Positions 26,932 to 35,377 of a stretch of 64,000 bases of DNA are shown here, piece by piece (the stretch's first letter is position 1; every line of letters starts with the position of its first letter). A model generated the notes under the pieces. The model saw only the letters and a program-made list of their open reading frames with translations. It was not told where the DNA came from and made no database searches. Where the stretch lies: assembly GCA_049611805.1 (NCBI GenBank), contig JBMZAX010000003.1:62001-126000 (forward strand), in the 5' to 3' direction. Made by a program: the position numbers and the translations under genes. The stretch is from UBA7378 sp049611805. Its GTDB lineage: Bacteria > Pseudomonadota > Alphaproteobacteria > RS24.

Positions 26932-26948
26932 CGCTGATGAAATCAGCG
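26932..26948 (-). other. Hairpin in the predicted rne 5' leader
   Basis: Perfect 7-bp inverted repeat CGCTGAT / ATCAGCG with a 3-nt loop, followed on the minus strand by an A-rich segment. It would lie near the 5' end of a long rne leader. Confidence 0.45.
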
Positions 26949-26985
26949 AATCGGCAGGCAGATTTACGCGAAGCGCATGTTGGTC

Positions 26986-27014
26986 GTTGTATAGGGCGAA
27001 CGGGGGGATTGCAA
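26986..27014 (-). promoter_or_regulatory. Candidate promoter of rne
   Basis: On the minus strand TTGCAA is followed after 17 nt by TACAAC (or after 15 nt by TATACA). Transcription would start near 26980, giving a leader of about 270 nt. Visual match only. Confidence 0.35.
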
Positions 27015-27120
27015 GTTGATTGTCTTCGCGGTGGCGACCGCAGTTATCGCAATTTCGCCCGCCAAGGGTTATATTGCGAGTCGTAATGACGTTTTCGACA
27101 AACGTGAATACGAGGTTTTC

Positions 27121-28344
27121 ATGCGCCTGACACTGGTTTTTCGCTGGTTTTTGTTGCTGGGGCTGGCATTGGGGGTGATGCCGGCCGGCGTCGGCTCGGC
27201 GTCGGCCAATGATGCGCGCGTGCAAAATATCCGCCTCGGTGCCTCGGAAGGGGCCACGCGCCTGGTGCTGGAAATGTCCGAACGCGTTGATTTTAAGGTG
27301 TTTTCCCTTGATACGCCGCGCCGCATTGTGGTCGATCTGCCTTCGCTGGACTGGCCGGATGTCAATGCAAGCCCTGACCCGAAGGGGCTTATCAGCGGTC
27401 TGCGCTTCGGGCAATTCACGGCGACGCAATCGCGTCTGGTTATTGATTTGAACACGCCGGCGATTGTATCGCGCAGTTTTGTGCTGGATCCGGCGTCCGG
27501 TTTTCCGCATCGGCTGGTCGTTGATTTGAAAGCCTCCAGTGCCGAGAGTTTCACCAAACAGGTTGCAGCAGACAGGGCGGCCAAGCGCGCCACAGCCCCT
27601 GCGCCCAGCGCGCCGCCGGTCATCTCGCAAGCGCCGCGCAAACCAAACCGCAAGCCCGTTGTGGTCGTTGACGCCGGACATGGCGGCGTCGACCCCGGTG
27701 CAAGCGGCCGCAAAGCGCGCGAAAAGCAGGTGACGCTGGCGTTTTCCAAGGAATTGGCGCGGCAATTGCGCAATACCGGCAAATATGACGTTTATCTGAC
27801 GCGCAGCCGCGATATTTACATACCCCTGCGCCAGCGCGTGAATATTGCGCGCAAACATCAGGCCGATTTGTTCATATCCATTCATGCCGATGCGATTAAG
27901 CGAAAAAACGTGCGCGGCATGTCGATTTATACGCTTTCCGAAACGGCTTCCGACAAAGAAGCGGAGGCGCTGGCGCGAAAAGAAAACCGCTCCGACATTA
28001 TCGTCGGCATTGATTTTGACGACCAGCCGCCGGAAGTTGCCGATATTCTGATCGATCTGGCCCAGCGCGAAACCAAAAACCTGTCGGTCAAATTCGCCAA
28101 TCTGGTGGTGAAAAACGCCCGTGGCACCACCCGCCTGTTGGAGCGAACCCACAGATTTGCCGGATTTCGCGTGTTGAAAGCACCGGATGTGCCATCCGTG
28201 CTGATTGAATTGGGGTTTTTGACCAATCGCAGCGACGAAAAACAGCTGGTTTCGGCCAGTTGGCGGCGTAAAATTGCCAAATCACTGGTTAAATCGGTGA
28301 ATGGGTTCTTTTCATCCAGTCAACAGGCGCGTATGACTCAATAA
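27121..28344 (+). CDS. amiC: N-acetylmuramoyl-L-alanine amidase with AMIN domain
   Basis: Periplasmic zinc amidase that cleaves the stem peptide from MurNAc during daughter-cell separation. 407 residues from the ATG at 27121, chosen because GAGG precedes it and a signal peptide follows (WFLLLGLALGVMPAG, ending SASA). The AMIN domain (about 30-130: VQNIRLGASEGATRLVLEMS) targets peptidoglycan. The Amidase_3 domain has VVVDAGHGGVDPGASG, DLFISIHADAI and SVLIELGFLTN. PBP1a follows 69 nt downstream. Confidence 0.95.
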   Translation: MRLTLVFRWFLLLGLALGVMPAGVGSASANDARVQNIRLGASEGATRLVLEMSERVDFKVFSLDTPRRIVVDLPSLDWPDVNASPDPKGLISGLRFGQFTATQSRLVIDLNTPAIVSRSFVLDPASGFPHRLVVDLKASSAESFTKQVAADRAAKRATAPAPSAPPVISQAPRKPNRKPVVVVDAGHGGVDPGASGRKAREKQVTLAFSKELARQLRNTGKYDVYLTRSRDIYIPLRQRVNIARKHQADLFISIHADAIKRKNVRGMSIYTLSETASDKEAEALARKENRSDIIVGIDFDDQPPEVADILIDLAQRETKNLSVKFANLVVKNARGTTRLLERTHRFAGFRVLKAPDVPSVLIELGFLTNRSDEKQLVSASWRRKIAKSLVKSVNGFFSSSQQARMTQ

Positions 28345-28413
28345 CAGCGCTGACAAACTGTTGCCGCATTTTTTGCTTATGTTGTTGCTTGTCCAGTAAA
28401 GGGAACGGACTGA

Positions 28414-30873
28414 ATGAGATTGTTGGGAAATTTGGCCGGTGTTTTTGCAACGCTTGGCGCGGTGGCGCTTCTGGCGCTGGTGCTTTCCCTGTGGCGCATC
28501 AGCAGCGGGTTGCCGAATTACGAGCATCTGGCAAATTACACCCCGCCGGTTATGAGCCGCGTACATGCCGGCGACGGTAGCCTGATTGCCGAATATGCGC
28601 AGGAACGGCGTCTGTTCGTGCCGATTGATGTGGTGCCCGAACACGTCATCAACGCATTTTTGGCCGCCGAAGACAAAAATTTCTATGACCATATCGGTAT
28701 TGATTTCATCGGCATTGCGCGTGCGGTGTTTCAAAATGTGCTGAATGTGGCTTCCGGCAAGCGGCTGGAGGGCGCCTCAACCATCACGCAACAGGTCGCC
28801 AAAAACTTTCTGCTGAGTTCCGATGTGACGCTGGAGCGCAAGCTGAAGGAGGCCGTGCTTGCCTTGCGTCTGGAGCGCACCTTCAACAAGCGGCAATTGC
28901 TTGAGCTTTATCTGAACGAGATTTATCTGGGGCTCGGCAGTTACGGTGTGGCGGCAGCCGCGCTGAATTATTTCGACAAGCCTTTGAGTGAACTTTCACT
29001 TGAGGAGGCGGCCTATCTTGCGGCTTTGCCCAAGGCGCCGAACAATTACCACCCGTTCCGCAAACGCGCCCGCGCGCTGGCACGGCGCAATTGGGTGCTG
29101 GGTCGCATGGCCTCAAACGGCTTCATCTCCGACTATGAAGAGCGGCTGGCGCGCGCTCAAGACCTTGTGGTGACCGACCGTCCGGTGGGCGTTCAGCGTA
29201 TTGCGGCGGAGCATTTTGCCGAAGAGGTGCGCCGGCGCGTCTATGATATTTACGGCGAAAAGAAACTTTATGGTGGTGGGCTTTCCATTCGCTCGACCCT
29301 GAACACGGATTTTCAAACCTATGCCCAGCGCGCCTTGCGCACGGGCCTGCGCGACTATGACCGGCGCAACGGATATCGCGGGCCGGTGGCAAAACTCGAA
29401 ACGCTGGAAGGCTGGTGGGACGAGATTGTGAAGATTGAAAGCCCGTCGGATTTGCGCCCGTGGCGTTTGGCGGTCGTTTTGTCGGCAGATGCCAATGAAG
29501 CATCCATCGGCTTGCGCCCGCGCATGACCCGCGCGCGCCGATTTGAAGAATCCGTCGATGTCGGTCGCCTCACGCTGGATGCCGTTTCATGGGCACGCGC
29601 TGCGCCAAATGCCGAAAACGGCTATCGCCAAATCGGGCCCAAAATTTCCCGCGTCGATCAGGTGCTTTCGGTTGGCGATATTGTGTGGGTGGCACCGGCA
29701 GGTGCGCCGGGCGCGTACAGGCTTGAGCAAATGCCGGAGGTGAACGGCGCGATTGTTGCGCTCGACCCGCATACGGGCCGCGTGCTTGCCATGGTCGGCG
29801 GTTTCAGCTTTGGTGCCAGCGAGTTCAACAGGGCGACACAGGCCAATCGCCAGCCGGGCTCGGCCTTCAAACCGTTTGTTTATGCCGCCGCCCTCGACAG
29901 CGGTTTCACGCCGGCCAGTCTGGTGCTGGATGCGCCTTTCGTGATGGAACAGGGCAATGATAAGGGCTTGTGGAAGCCGGAAAACTACGCGCGCCGGTTT
30001 TACGGTCTGTCGACCTTGCGGCTCGGCATGGAAAAAAGCCGTAATCTGATGACCGTGCGCATGGCGCAGGAAATCGGCATGAATAAAATTTCCGCCTATG
30101 CGCGGCGCTTCGACATCACCCCGAATATGCCGCGCGTGCTTGCCATGGCGCTGGGCGCCGGAGAGACAACGCTGATGCGCCTGACATCGGCCTATGCGAT
30201 GCTGGTTAATGGCGGGCGCAAGATTGAACCGGTTTTCGTTGACCGTATTCAAGACCGCTATGGCACCACGCTCTACCGTCAGGACACGCGCCCCTGTATC
30301 GGCTGCAATGCCGACGTGTGGGCTGACCAAATTCCGCCCGATTTGCCCGACACGCGCGAAGAAGTGCTGTCGGCGCAAACGTCTTATCAGGTTGTTTCCA
30401 TGCTCGAAGGTGTCGTCAAGCGCGGCACGGGCCGCCAAATTCATACGCTGGGCAAACCGCTGGCGGGCAAAACCGGCACCACCAATGACAACCGCGATGC
30501 CTGGTTTGTCGGCTTTTCGCCCGATTTGGCCGTCGGCGTATATGTCGGCTATGACGACAACCGCTCGCTGGGCTCGAATGAAACGGGCGGGCGCGTTGCC
30601 GCTCCCATCTTCAGGGCTTTCATGAAATCTGCGCTTGAAAGCACCATGCCGCCGCCATTTCGCATTCCGCCGGCGGTCAGTCTGGTGCGTATCAATGCCA
30701 AAACCGGCAAGCTGGCAAGGCCGGTGGATGAAACCGTAATTCTGGAAGCCTTTAAAATCGGCACCGAGCCCTCGCGCAATTCCAAACAAGCCGTGGTGCG
30801 GGGCGCCGAACGCACCGGAAACCAGCGCGGGCAGGGCGCGACAGTGGGCGCGGGCACGGGCGGGCTTTACTAG
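28414..30873 (+). CDS. mrcA: Penicillin-binding protein 1A (bifunctional)
   Basis: Class A PBP that polymerises glycan chains and cross-links peptides. 819 residues with an N-terminal anchor helix. The glycosyltransferase domain has the catalytic Glu in AAEDKNFYDHIGIDFIGI and GASTITQQVAKNF. An OB-like domain lies before the transpeptidase domain, which shows SAFKPFVYAA (SxxK), EKSRNLMTVRMA (SxN) and AGKTGTTNDNRDAWFVGF (KTGT). The tail is Gly-rich. The amiC-mrcA-prfB order is common in alphaproteobacteria. Confidence 0.97.
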   Translation: MRLLGNLAGVFATLGAVALLALVLSLWRISSGLPNYEHLANYTPPVMSRVHAGDGSLIAEYAQERRLFVPIDVVPEHVINAFLAAEDKNFYDHIGIDFIGIARAVFQNVLNVASGKRLEGASTITQQVAKNFLLSSDVTLERKLKEAVLALRLERTFNKRQLLELYLNEIYLGLGSYGVAAAALNYFDKPLSELSLEEAAYLAALPKAPNNYHPFRKRARALARRNWVLGRMASNGFISDYEERLARAQDLVVTDRPVGVQRIAAEHFAEEVRRRVYDIYGEKKLYGGGLSIRSTLNTDFQTYAQRALRTGLRDYDRRNGYRGPVAKLETLEGWWDEIVKIESPSDLRPWRLAVVLSADANEASIGLRPRMTRARRFEESVDVGRLTLDAVSWARAAPNAENGYRQIGPKISRVDQVLSVGDIVWVAPAGAPGAYRLEQMPEVNGAIVALDPHTGRVLAMVGGFSFGASEFNRATQANRQPGSAFKPFVYAAALDSGFTPASLVLDAPFVMEQGNDKGLWKPENYARRFYGLSTLRLGMEKSRNLMTVRMAQEIGMNKISAYARRFDITPNMPRVLAMALGAGETTLMRLTSAYAMLVNGGRKIEPVFVDRIQDRYGTTLYRQDTRPCIGCNADVWADQIPPDLPDTREEVLSAQTSYQVVSMLEGVVKRGTGRQIHTLGKPLAGKTGTTNDNRDAWFVGFSPDLAVGVYVGYDDNRSLGSNETGGRVAAPIFRAFMKSALESTMPPPFRIPPAVSLVRINAKTGKLARPVDETVILEAFKIGTEPSRNSKQAVVRGAERTGNQRGQGATVGAGTGGLY

Positions 30874-30919
30874 TCGCGCTGGGCCCCTTATCTTCCGAGC
30901 CATATTCACGGAGAGGCCA

Positions 30920-32048
30920 TTGCGCGCAGAAATCACCGATTTTGTTGACCGGATCAAGCAGTCCATCGAACTGCTGAGGAGGCATCTTTGACTGGGACGC
31001 TGCGCTCAAACGCTTGGACGAACTCAATAAAAGTGCCGAAGACCCGGAATTGTGGAACAATCCCGACCGCGCCCAAACGCTGATGCAGGAACGCACGCGG
31101 CTGGAAAACGCCATTAATGCGTGCCGCGCGCTGGAAACCGAATTAACCGAAAATGTCGAGATGATCGAGCTGGGCGAGGCCGAGGGCGACAGCGATATTG
31201 TCGCCGAATGCACGGCGGCGCTGGAAGCCTTGCAACAGCGTGCCGAACGCATGGAAGTCGAAACCTTATTGTCCGGCGAGGCAGACGCCAATGATGCGTT
31301 TATCGAAGTTCATGCCGGGGCCGGCGGCACGGAAAGTCAGGACTGGGCCTCCATGTTGCTGCGCATGTATATGCGCTGGGCCGAGAAAAAAGGCTTTAAG
31401 GTGACGCTGATCGAACAAACCGACGGTGAAGAAGCGGGCATTAAATCAGCGACTGTCGAGATTAAGGGGCACAATGCCTATGGCTGGGCGAAGACGGAAT
31501 CCGGTGTCCACCGTCTGGTTCGCATTTCGCCTTTTGACAGCAATGCCCGCCGCCATACGAGCTTTGCCAGCGTCTGGTGTTATCCGGTGGTTGACGATGC
31601 CATCAATATTGATATTTCCGACGCCGATGTTCGCATTGACACATTTCGGGCGAGCGGCGCCGGCGGCCAGCACGTCAATACAACCGACAGCGCGGTGCGG
31701 ATCACGCATCTTGAAACAAATATAGTCGTGCAGTGCCAGAATCAGCGGTCGCAACATAAAAACCGCGCCACGGCCTGGGCCATGCTGCGGGCGCGCCTCT
31801 ATGAGCTTGAACTGCAAAAGCGCGAGGAAGAGGCGATGGCCAATGCCGACCAGAAGTCGGAGATTGGCTGGGGCCACCAGATACGCTCTTATGTTTTGCA
31901 GCCCTATCAGATGGTCAAGGATTTGCGCACCGGCATTGAAAGCGGCAATCCGAGCAATGTGCTGGACGGCGCGTTGGACCCGTTCATGGAAGCCGCGCTT
32001 GCCCAGCGGGTCAGAGGCGAGGCGACAACGGTCGAAGATCTGGATTAA
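30920..32048 (+). CDS. prfB: Peptide chain release factor 2, with programmed +1 frameshift
   Basis: Terminates translation at UGA and UAA. The first 23 codons run from a TTG at 30920 (GGAG upstream; MRAEITDFVDRIKQ) to an in-frame TGA at 30989-30991. A +1 shift at CTT joins them to the long frame from 30990 (DWDAALKRLDELNKS), giving 375 residues. The RF2 anticodon tripeptide is in RISPFDSNARR (SPF), and the peptidyl-tRNA hydrolysis motif is SGAGGQHVNTTDSAV (GGQ). It is convergent with the bactofilin gene, with 11 nt between stops. Confidence 0.96.
30977..30992 (+). promoter_or_regulatory. prfB autoregulatory frameshift site
   Basis: An internal Shine-Dalgarno AGGAGG, a 3-nt spacer CAT, then CTT TGA C. 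This is almost the E. coli arrangement: low RF2 stalls the ribosome at UGA and allows slippage from CUU to UUU, so RF2 controls its own synthesis. Confidence 0.95.
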
Positions 32049-32059
32049 TTAATTGGTGC

Positions 32060-32470
32060 CTAATTGGCGAGTTGCGGCGACTGGCCCTGATCGCCATCTT
32101 CCAGCAACAGACCGACAGCGGCGTTTTTGAGCGGGTCTTTTTCGCGCTTCACCGTGCCGTTCAGATGTGCGCCGGTCTCGATGGCGAGGGCTTCGTGATA
32201 AATATCGCCATTGACTTCGCATGTTGCACATAGATGAACCTGCCGCGCCCGAATGGTGCCGTCGACGCGCCCGCGAATGGTCACGGTTTCGCCCGCCAAC
32301 TCGCCCGTAATGTGAGCGTCCTGTCCGACGGTAACGGCATGCGAGCGCAAATCGCCGTCAAGAATGCCGTCAATTTGAATATCGCCGGTGGAGGTAATCT
32401 GCCCGATAACCTGCAAGTCTTTGCACAGGATTGAAGGGGCATTTTTGCTCAGTTTACGCTGGTCACTCAT
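32060..32470 (-). CDS. Bactofilin
   Basis: 136-residue polymer-forming cytoskeletal protein (DUF583 fold). The ATG at 32470 starts MSDQRKLSKNAPSILC. The right-handed beta-helix repeat pattern is clear: DLQVIGQITSTGDIQIDGIL, DGDLRSHAVTVGQDAHITGE, VTIRGRVDGTIRARQVHL and VNGDIYHEALAIETGAHLNG. The N- and C-terminal tails are short and polar. It lies 13 nt downstream of an M23 peptidase gene, a pairing also known in other bacteria, where bactofilin scaffolds localise peptidoglycan hydrolases. Confidence 0.92.
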   Translation of the reverse strand: MSDQRKLSKNAPSILCKDLQVIGQITSTGDIQIDGILDGDLRSHAVTVGQDAHITGELAGETVTIRGRVDGTIRARQVHLCATCEVNGDIYHEALAIETGAHLNGTVKREKDPLKNAAVGLLLEDGDQGQSPQLAN

Positions 32471-32483
32471 GGGAATGTGCCTG

Positions 32484-33839
32484 TTACTGTTTCGGAGTTG
32501 CGGAATAGGTTTCGGCGATGTTGAAAATCTGCTTGCCGGCATCGAGAAACGCTGCCGGATTGCGGACCTTGCCGTCAAACCAAATCTCATAGTGCAGATG
32601 CGGGCCGGTGCTGCGGCCGCTATTGCCGGCGTCACCGATATGTTGTTGAAATTCGACGCGCTGTCCGGTGCGCACGCGCGAGCGGGCCAAATGCCCATAG
32701 CGGGTTTTGAAGCCATTGCCGTGGTCAATTTCAATGACCAGACCGTAAGGGCCTTTATAGCCGGCTTGTGTCACCGTGCCGCCCAGCGTGCTGTGAACCG
32801 GTGTTCCGGTGGTTGCGCCGAAGTCAACGCCCGAATGAAACGCCGCCCGCTTTTTGAACGGGTCGAGCCGCACACCGAAATCACTGGTGATGCTGTAATC
32901 ATGGATCGGCAGTGCCAGCGGAATTTTCGTAAGGGATTTGCTCAAGCCCGACAGACGGTCGAGATTGGTGCTGATGCGGTAAAGCTGTTGGTGAAGGGAA
33001 GAGTTCAGCCCCGGCTGGCCTTGCAGCGGGATATACGGGCCGCCAACGGACAGTTCGTTTTCGGGCAGAACGCGCGCCATAAACTCTTCCGTCGTCAGCA
33101 CGTCTGTCTGATTGATGACCGTCTCGAACTCGTCAATCTTATGGTCGAGGCTCTCCTCAAGCGCATCCAGCAGGTCGCGCTGGCGCGTGTCCAGCGTTGC
33201 AATGCGCCGGGAGATGTTTTCCGGCAGATAGGGCATTGCCGGCACATCATCGGCGCGGCGTCCGACGCTGGCGTCGATCTCATTGGCCAACGCCACTTTG
33301 GGGGCCGGCGCGTCGCCGCTTTCGGTGCGGCTTTCAAGTGTGACATTGGCCGTGTCTTCGGCACGTCCGATAATGTCCACATTGCCTTTTTTGTTGTTGC
33401 GCTTGGCAACACCGGAAAAGGCCATTTGCATTTGCCGCAATTCGTTCGAGATCGAGGCGTTTTGCTCAAGCACGCGGGTCAATTCATGGTGTTTCTTTTC
33501 AAGCGAATTTGTGGTTTCGCTGAACCAGTCGCGCGTCAGAACAATCTGGCTGTTCAAATCATCATAGGCCAGTTGCAAGCGCCGCAATTCGTTTTCATAA
33601 GCCAGCTGCATTTCCAGAAATTCACGATCTTTGCGCGCGGCAATCTCGTCTTTGAAAATTACATTTACGGTCGCGTAGCTGAACCAGCCGGCAAAGGCGA
33701 GGAAGAACACAGACAAAGCAATTTGTGACCGCGACGACAGCGGCACATAGCGCACACTGCCGCGCGCGCGAATGTACAATTGGCGTTCAATAAACACCGA
33801 AAGCAGCATCTGCTTAATTCTGGTCATTATGGTAGACAA
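32484..33839 (-). CDS. M23 family metalloendopeptidase, membrane-anchored
   Basis: 451 residues. I placed the start at a TTG (33839) because GGAG lies 7 nt upstream; an ATG four codons later (33827) is the alternative. One transmembrane helix (IALSVFFLAFAGWFSYATVN) is followed by a long coiled coil with heptad-like Leu/Glu patterns, then the LytM domain at the C-terminus: HSGVDFGATTGTPVHSTLGG with the zinc His and Asp, and STGPHLHYEIWFDG (HxH). Probably a periplasmic peptidoglycan DD-endopeptidase. It is cotranscribed with the bactofilin downstream. Confidence 0.92.
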   Translation of the reverse strand: MSTIMTRIKQMLLSVFIERQLYIRARGSVRYVPLSSRSQIALSVFFLAFAGWFSYATVNVIFKDEIAARKDREFLEMQLAYENELRRLQLAYDDLNSQIVLTRDWFSETTNSLEKKHHELTRVLEQNASISNELRQMQMAFSGVAKRNNKKGNVDIIGRAEDTANVTLESRTESGDAPAPKVALANEIDASVGRRADDVPAMPYLPENISRRIATLDTRQRDLLDALEESLDHKIDEFETVINQTDVLTTEEFMARVLPENELSVGGPYIPLQGQPGLNSSLHQQLYRISTNLDRLSGLSKSLTKIPLALPIHDYSITSDFGVRLDPFKKRAAFHSGVDFGATTGTPVHSTLGGTVTQAGYKGPYGLVIEIDHGNGFKTRYGHLARSRVRTGQRVEFQQHIGDAGNSGRSTGPHLHYEIWFDGKVRNPAAFLDAGKQIFNIAETYSATPKQ

Positions 33840-33935
33840 TTGACGTCTCCTCTTCCCCCGCTTTGTCCCAAAAAATGCCTCAGGATGCAAGCGCAATAAA
33901 ACACGCCGCCGCCGCGCGAAAAATGGGGGGTTGGC

Positions 33936-34772
33936 TCATGTTGCGGTCGTGTCCGAATAAAATGCAAGTGGCATGCCAGCCGCCGTCCGTGCGGCTTCGT
34001 TAAAAGGGGGTTTCAGCTTTCCCTTGAAATAAGCGTCCAATTTGTTGCGGAAGCACTGTGTCGGGTCAAGATTTTCAGCTGAACAAAGCGCGTGAAACCA
34101 TTTGACCCCGGCCGCCACGTGAGATTTTTCGTCTTCGTAAATCGTTTCCAAAATGCTGACAGTGTCCGTATCGCCGGCTTTGTGGAAGCGTTTTATCATG
34201 CCGGGTGTCACATCAAGGCCACGCGCTTCCAGAACCATCGGCACAATGGCAAGGCGCGCGGCGAGGTCGTAGCGCGTGTCATAAGCGGCTTCCCACAGCC
34301 CGTCATGGGCAGGAAAATCGCCATAGGCAAAGCCCATATCGTTCAGTCGCTTTTCCAGCATCAGAAAATGCCGCGCTTCATCGGCGGCAATTGACAGCCA
34401 GTCGCCGTAAAAGGTGTCATCCAGCCCGCGGTCGCAAAACCGCCCGGCCATATCGCAGGCAAGGTCAATGGCGTTCAGTTCAATATGGGCGAGCGCGTGA
34501 ATTTGTGCGGCGCGGCCCTTTTCGCTGCCCAGCTTGCGGGTCGGCATGTCGCGCGGGGCCAGCAATGTCGGTTGCTCAGGGCGTGCGGGTCGGTCGGGCC
34601 AGTTCGACGGTGCGTTGCGGTCAACGCCAAGCGCGCCCCGGCTCCAGTCGGCAAAGGCGTGGCGCGCCAATGCGGCTTTGACGCGCGGATCCGGCGCTTC
34701 CAAAACCGCGCGCACCGCATCGTTCATATAAGCGGCCCTGCCTGGTTTGGCGGATTGTGCAGATTTGCTCAC
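33936..34772 (-). CDS. DUF455 ferritin-like protein
   Basis: 278 residues from a GTG that overlaps the bcp stop (GTGA), with GGAGG upstream; an ATG at 34727 is possible. The core looks like a ferritin-type four-helix bundle with carboxylate/His metal motifs: AHIELNAIDLACDMAGRF (ExxH-type first half) and SIAADEARHFLMLEKRL, plus ETIYEDEKSHVAAGVKWF (second ExxH). Together these predict a di-iron or di-metal site. The family function is unsettled. Coupling to a peroxiredoxin suggests a link with oxidative stress. Confidence 0.85.
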   Translation of the reverse strand: MSKSAQSAKPGRAAYMNDAVRAVLEAPDPRVKAALARHAFADWSRGALGVDRNAPSNWPDRPARPEQPTLLAPRDMPTRKLGSEKGRAAQIHALAHIELNAIDLACDMAGRFCDRGLDDTFYGDWLSIAADEARHFLMLEKRLNDMGFAYGDFPAHDGLWEAAYDTRYDLAARLAIVPMVLEARGLDVTPGMIKRFHKAGDTDTVSILETIYEDEKSHVAAGVKWFHALCSAENLDPTQCFRNKLDAYFKGKLKPPFNEAARTAAGMPLAFYSDTTAT

Positions 34773-35236
34773 GCGACGGTGGCCTCCAGCACGGCGTCGA
34801 CATGGCCTTTCACACGCACTTTGCGCCAAATGTTCAGAATTTTGCCGTCTTCGCCGACGAGAAAAGTCGCCCGCTCAATGCCCATATATTTGCGGCCATA
34901 CATGTTTTTTTCCACCCACACGCCATAGGCTTCGAGCATTTTCTGATCCGGGTCGCTCAACAGCGTCACGCCCAGATTGTGTTTGGTTTTGAATTTTTCG
35001 TGCTTTTCGACACTGTCTGCCGAAACACCGACAATCTCCGTATTGGCGGTGGTAAAGGCGTCATGCTTGGCGGTAAATTCAATCGCTTCGGTGGTGCATC
35101 CCGGCGTGTCGTCTTTCGGGTAGAAATAAATCACCAGTTTTTTGCCGGCATAATCGGCCAGCGATACCTGCCGGTCGCCGTCGGCGGCGCATGAAAAATC
35201 AGGTGCTTTTGAACCAACTTCAAGTGTTCGCGACAT
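34769..35236 (-). CDS. bcp: Thioredoxin-dependent peroxiredoxin Bcp/PrxQ
   Basis: 155 residues that reduce hydroperoxides in the cytosol. The peroxidatic cysteine is in FYPKDDTPGCTTEAIEF, and the sequence lacks a resolving Cys five residues later (the position is Ile), so resolution probably uses another thiol. It starts MSRTLEVGSKAPDF with a good ribosome binding site (GGGAG). It overlaps the DUF455 gene by 4 nt. The AsmA-like gene is divergent across 141 nt. Confidence 0.94.
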   Translation of the reverse strand: MSRTLEVGSKAPDFSCAADGDRQVSLADYAGKKLVIYFYPKDDTPGCTTEAIEFTAKHDAFTTANTEIVGVSADSVEKHEKFKTKHNLGVTLLSDPDQKMLEAYGVWVEKNMYGRKYMGIERATFLVGEDGKILNIWRKVRVKGHVDAVLEATVA

Positions 35237-35292
35237 TTTAGTCTCCCGTTTTGCAAATCAGCCTGCTATGAAACCTCTGAGGCAGCTTACCT

Positions 35293-35321
35293 GTATTTGT
35301 CCGACAGGGGCGCCATGTCAA
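35293..35321 (-). promoter_or_regulatory. Candidate promoter of bcp-DUF455
   Basis: On the minus strand a perfect TTGACA is followed after 17-18 nt by AAATACA, which contains a poor -10. A 12-bp palindrome lies directly upstream of the -35. Confidence 0.28.
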
Positions 35322-35323
35322 GG

Positions 35324-35335
35324 TCACAATTGTGA
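35324..35335. promoter_or_regulatory. 12-bp perfect palindrome between bcp and the AsmA-like gene
   Basis: TCACAATTGTGA, 3 nt upstream of the candidate bcp -35 and 42 nt before the AsmA-like start. It could be an operator; no cognate regulator is visible in the window. Confidence 0.35.
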
Positions 35336-35377
35336 ATTAAGCCTTTTTGAGCTGTATGGGGTCAGGAGACCGATTAA

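Larger units (their letters stand above)
26709..27120. other. 412-nt divergent intergenic region between rne and amiC
   Basis: The longest gene-free stretch in the window. On the minus strand it contains a candidate rne promoter (26986-27014) and would give rne a leader of about 270 nt with a hairpin at 26932-26948. On the plus strand TATATT at 27070-27075 is a possible amiC -10 without a clear -35. Short open frames in it lack ribosome binding sites and resemble nothing I know. Confidence 0.6.

Noticed and set aside
27016..27120. An earlier start for amiC giving 35 extra residues
   Set aside because: The ATG at 27121 has a ribosome binding site and is followed directly by a signal peptide.
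26623..28152. A 509-codon minus-strand frame across the amiC gene and rne start
   Set aside because: It is opposite a clear amidase and runs over the rne start; no motifs.
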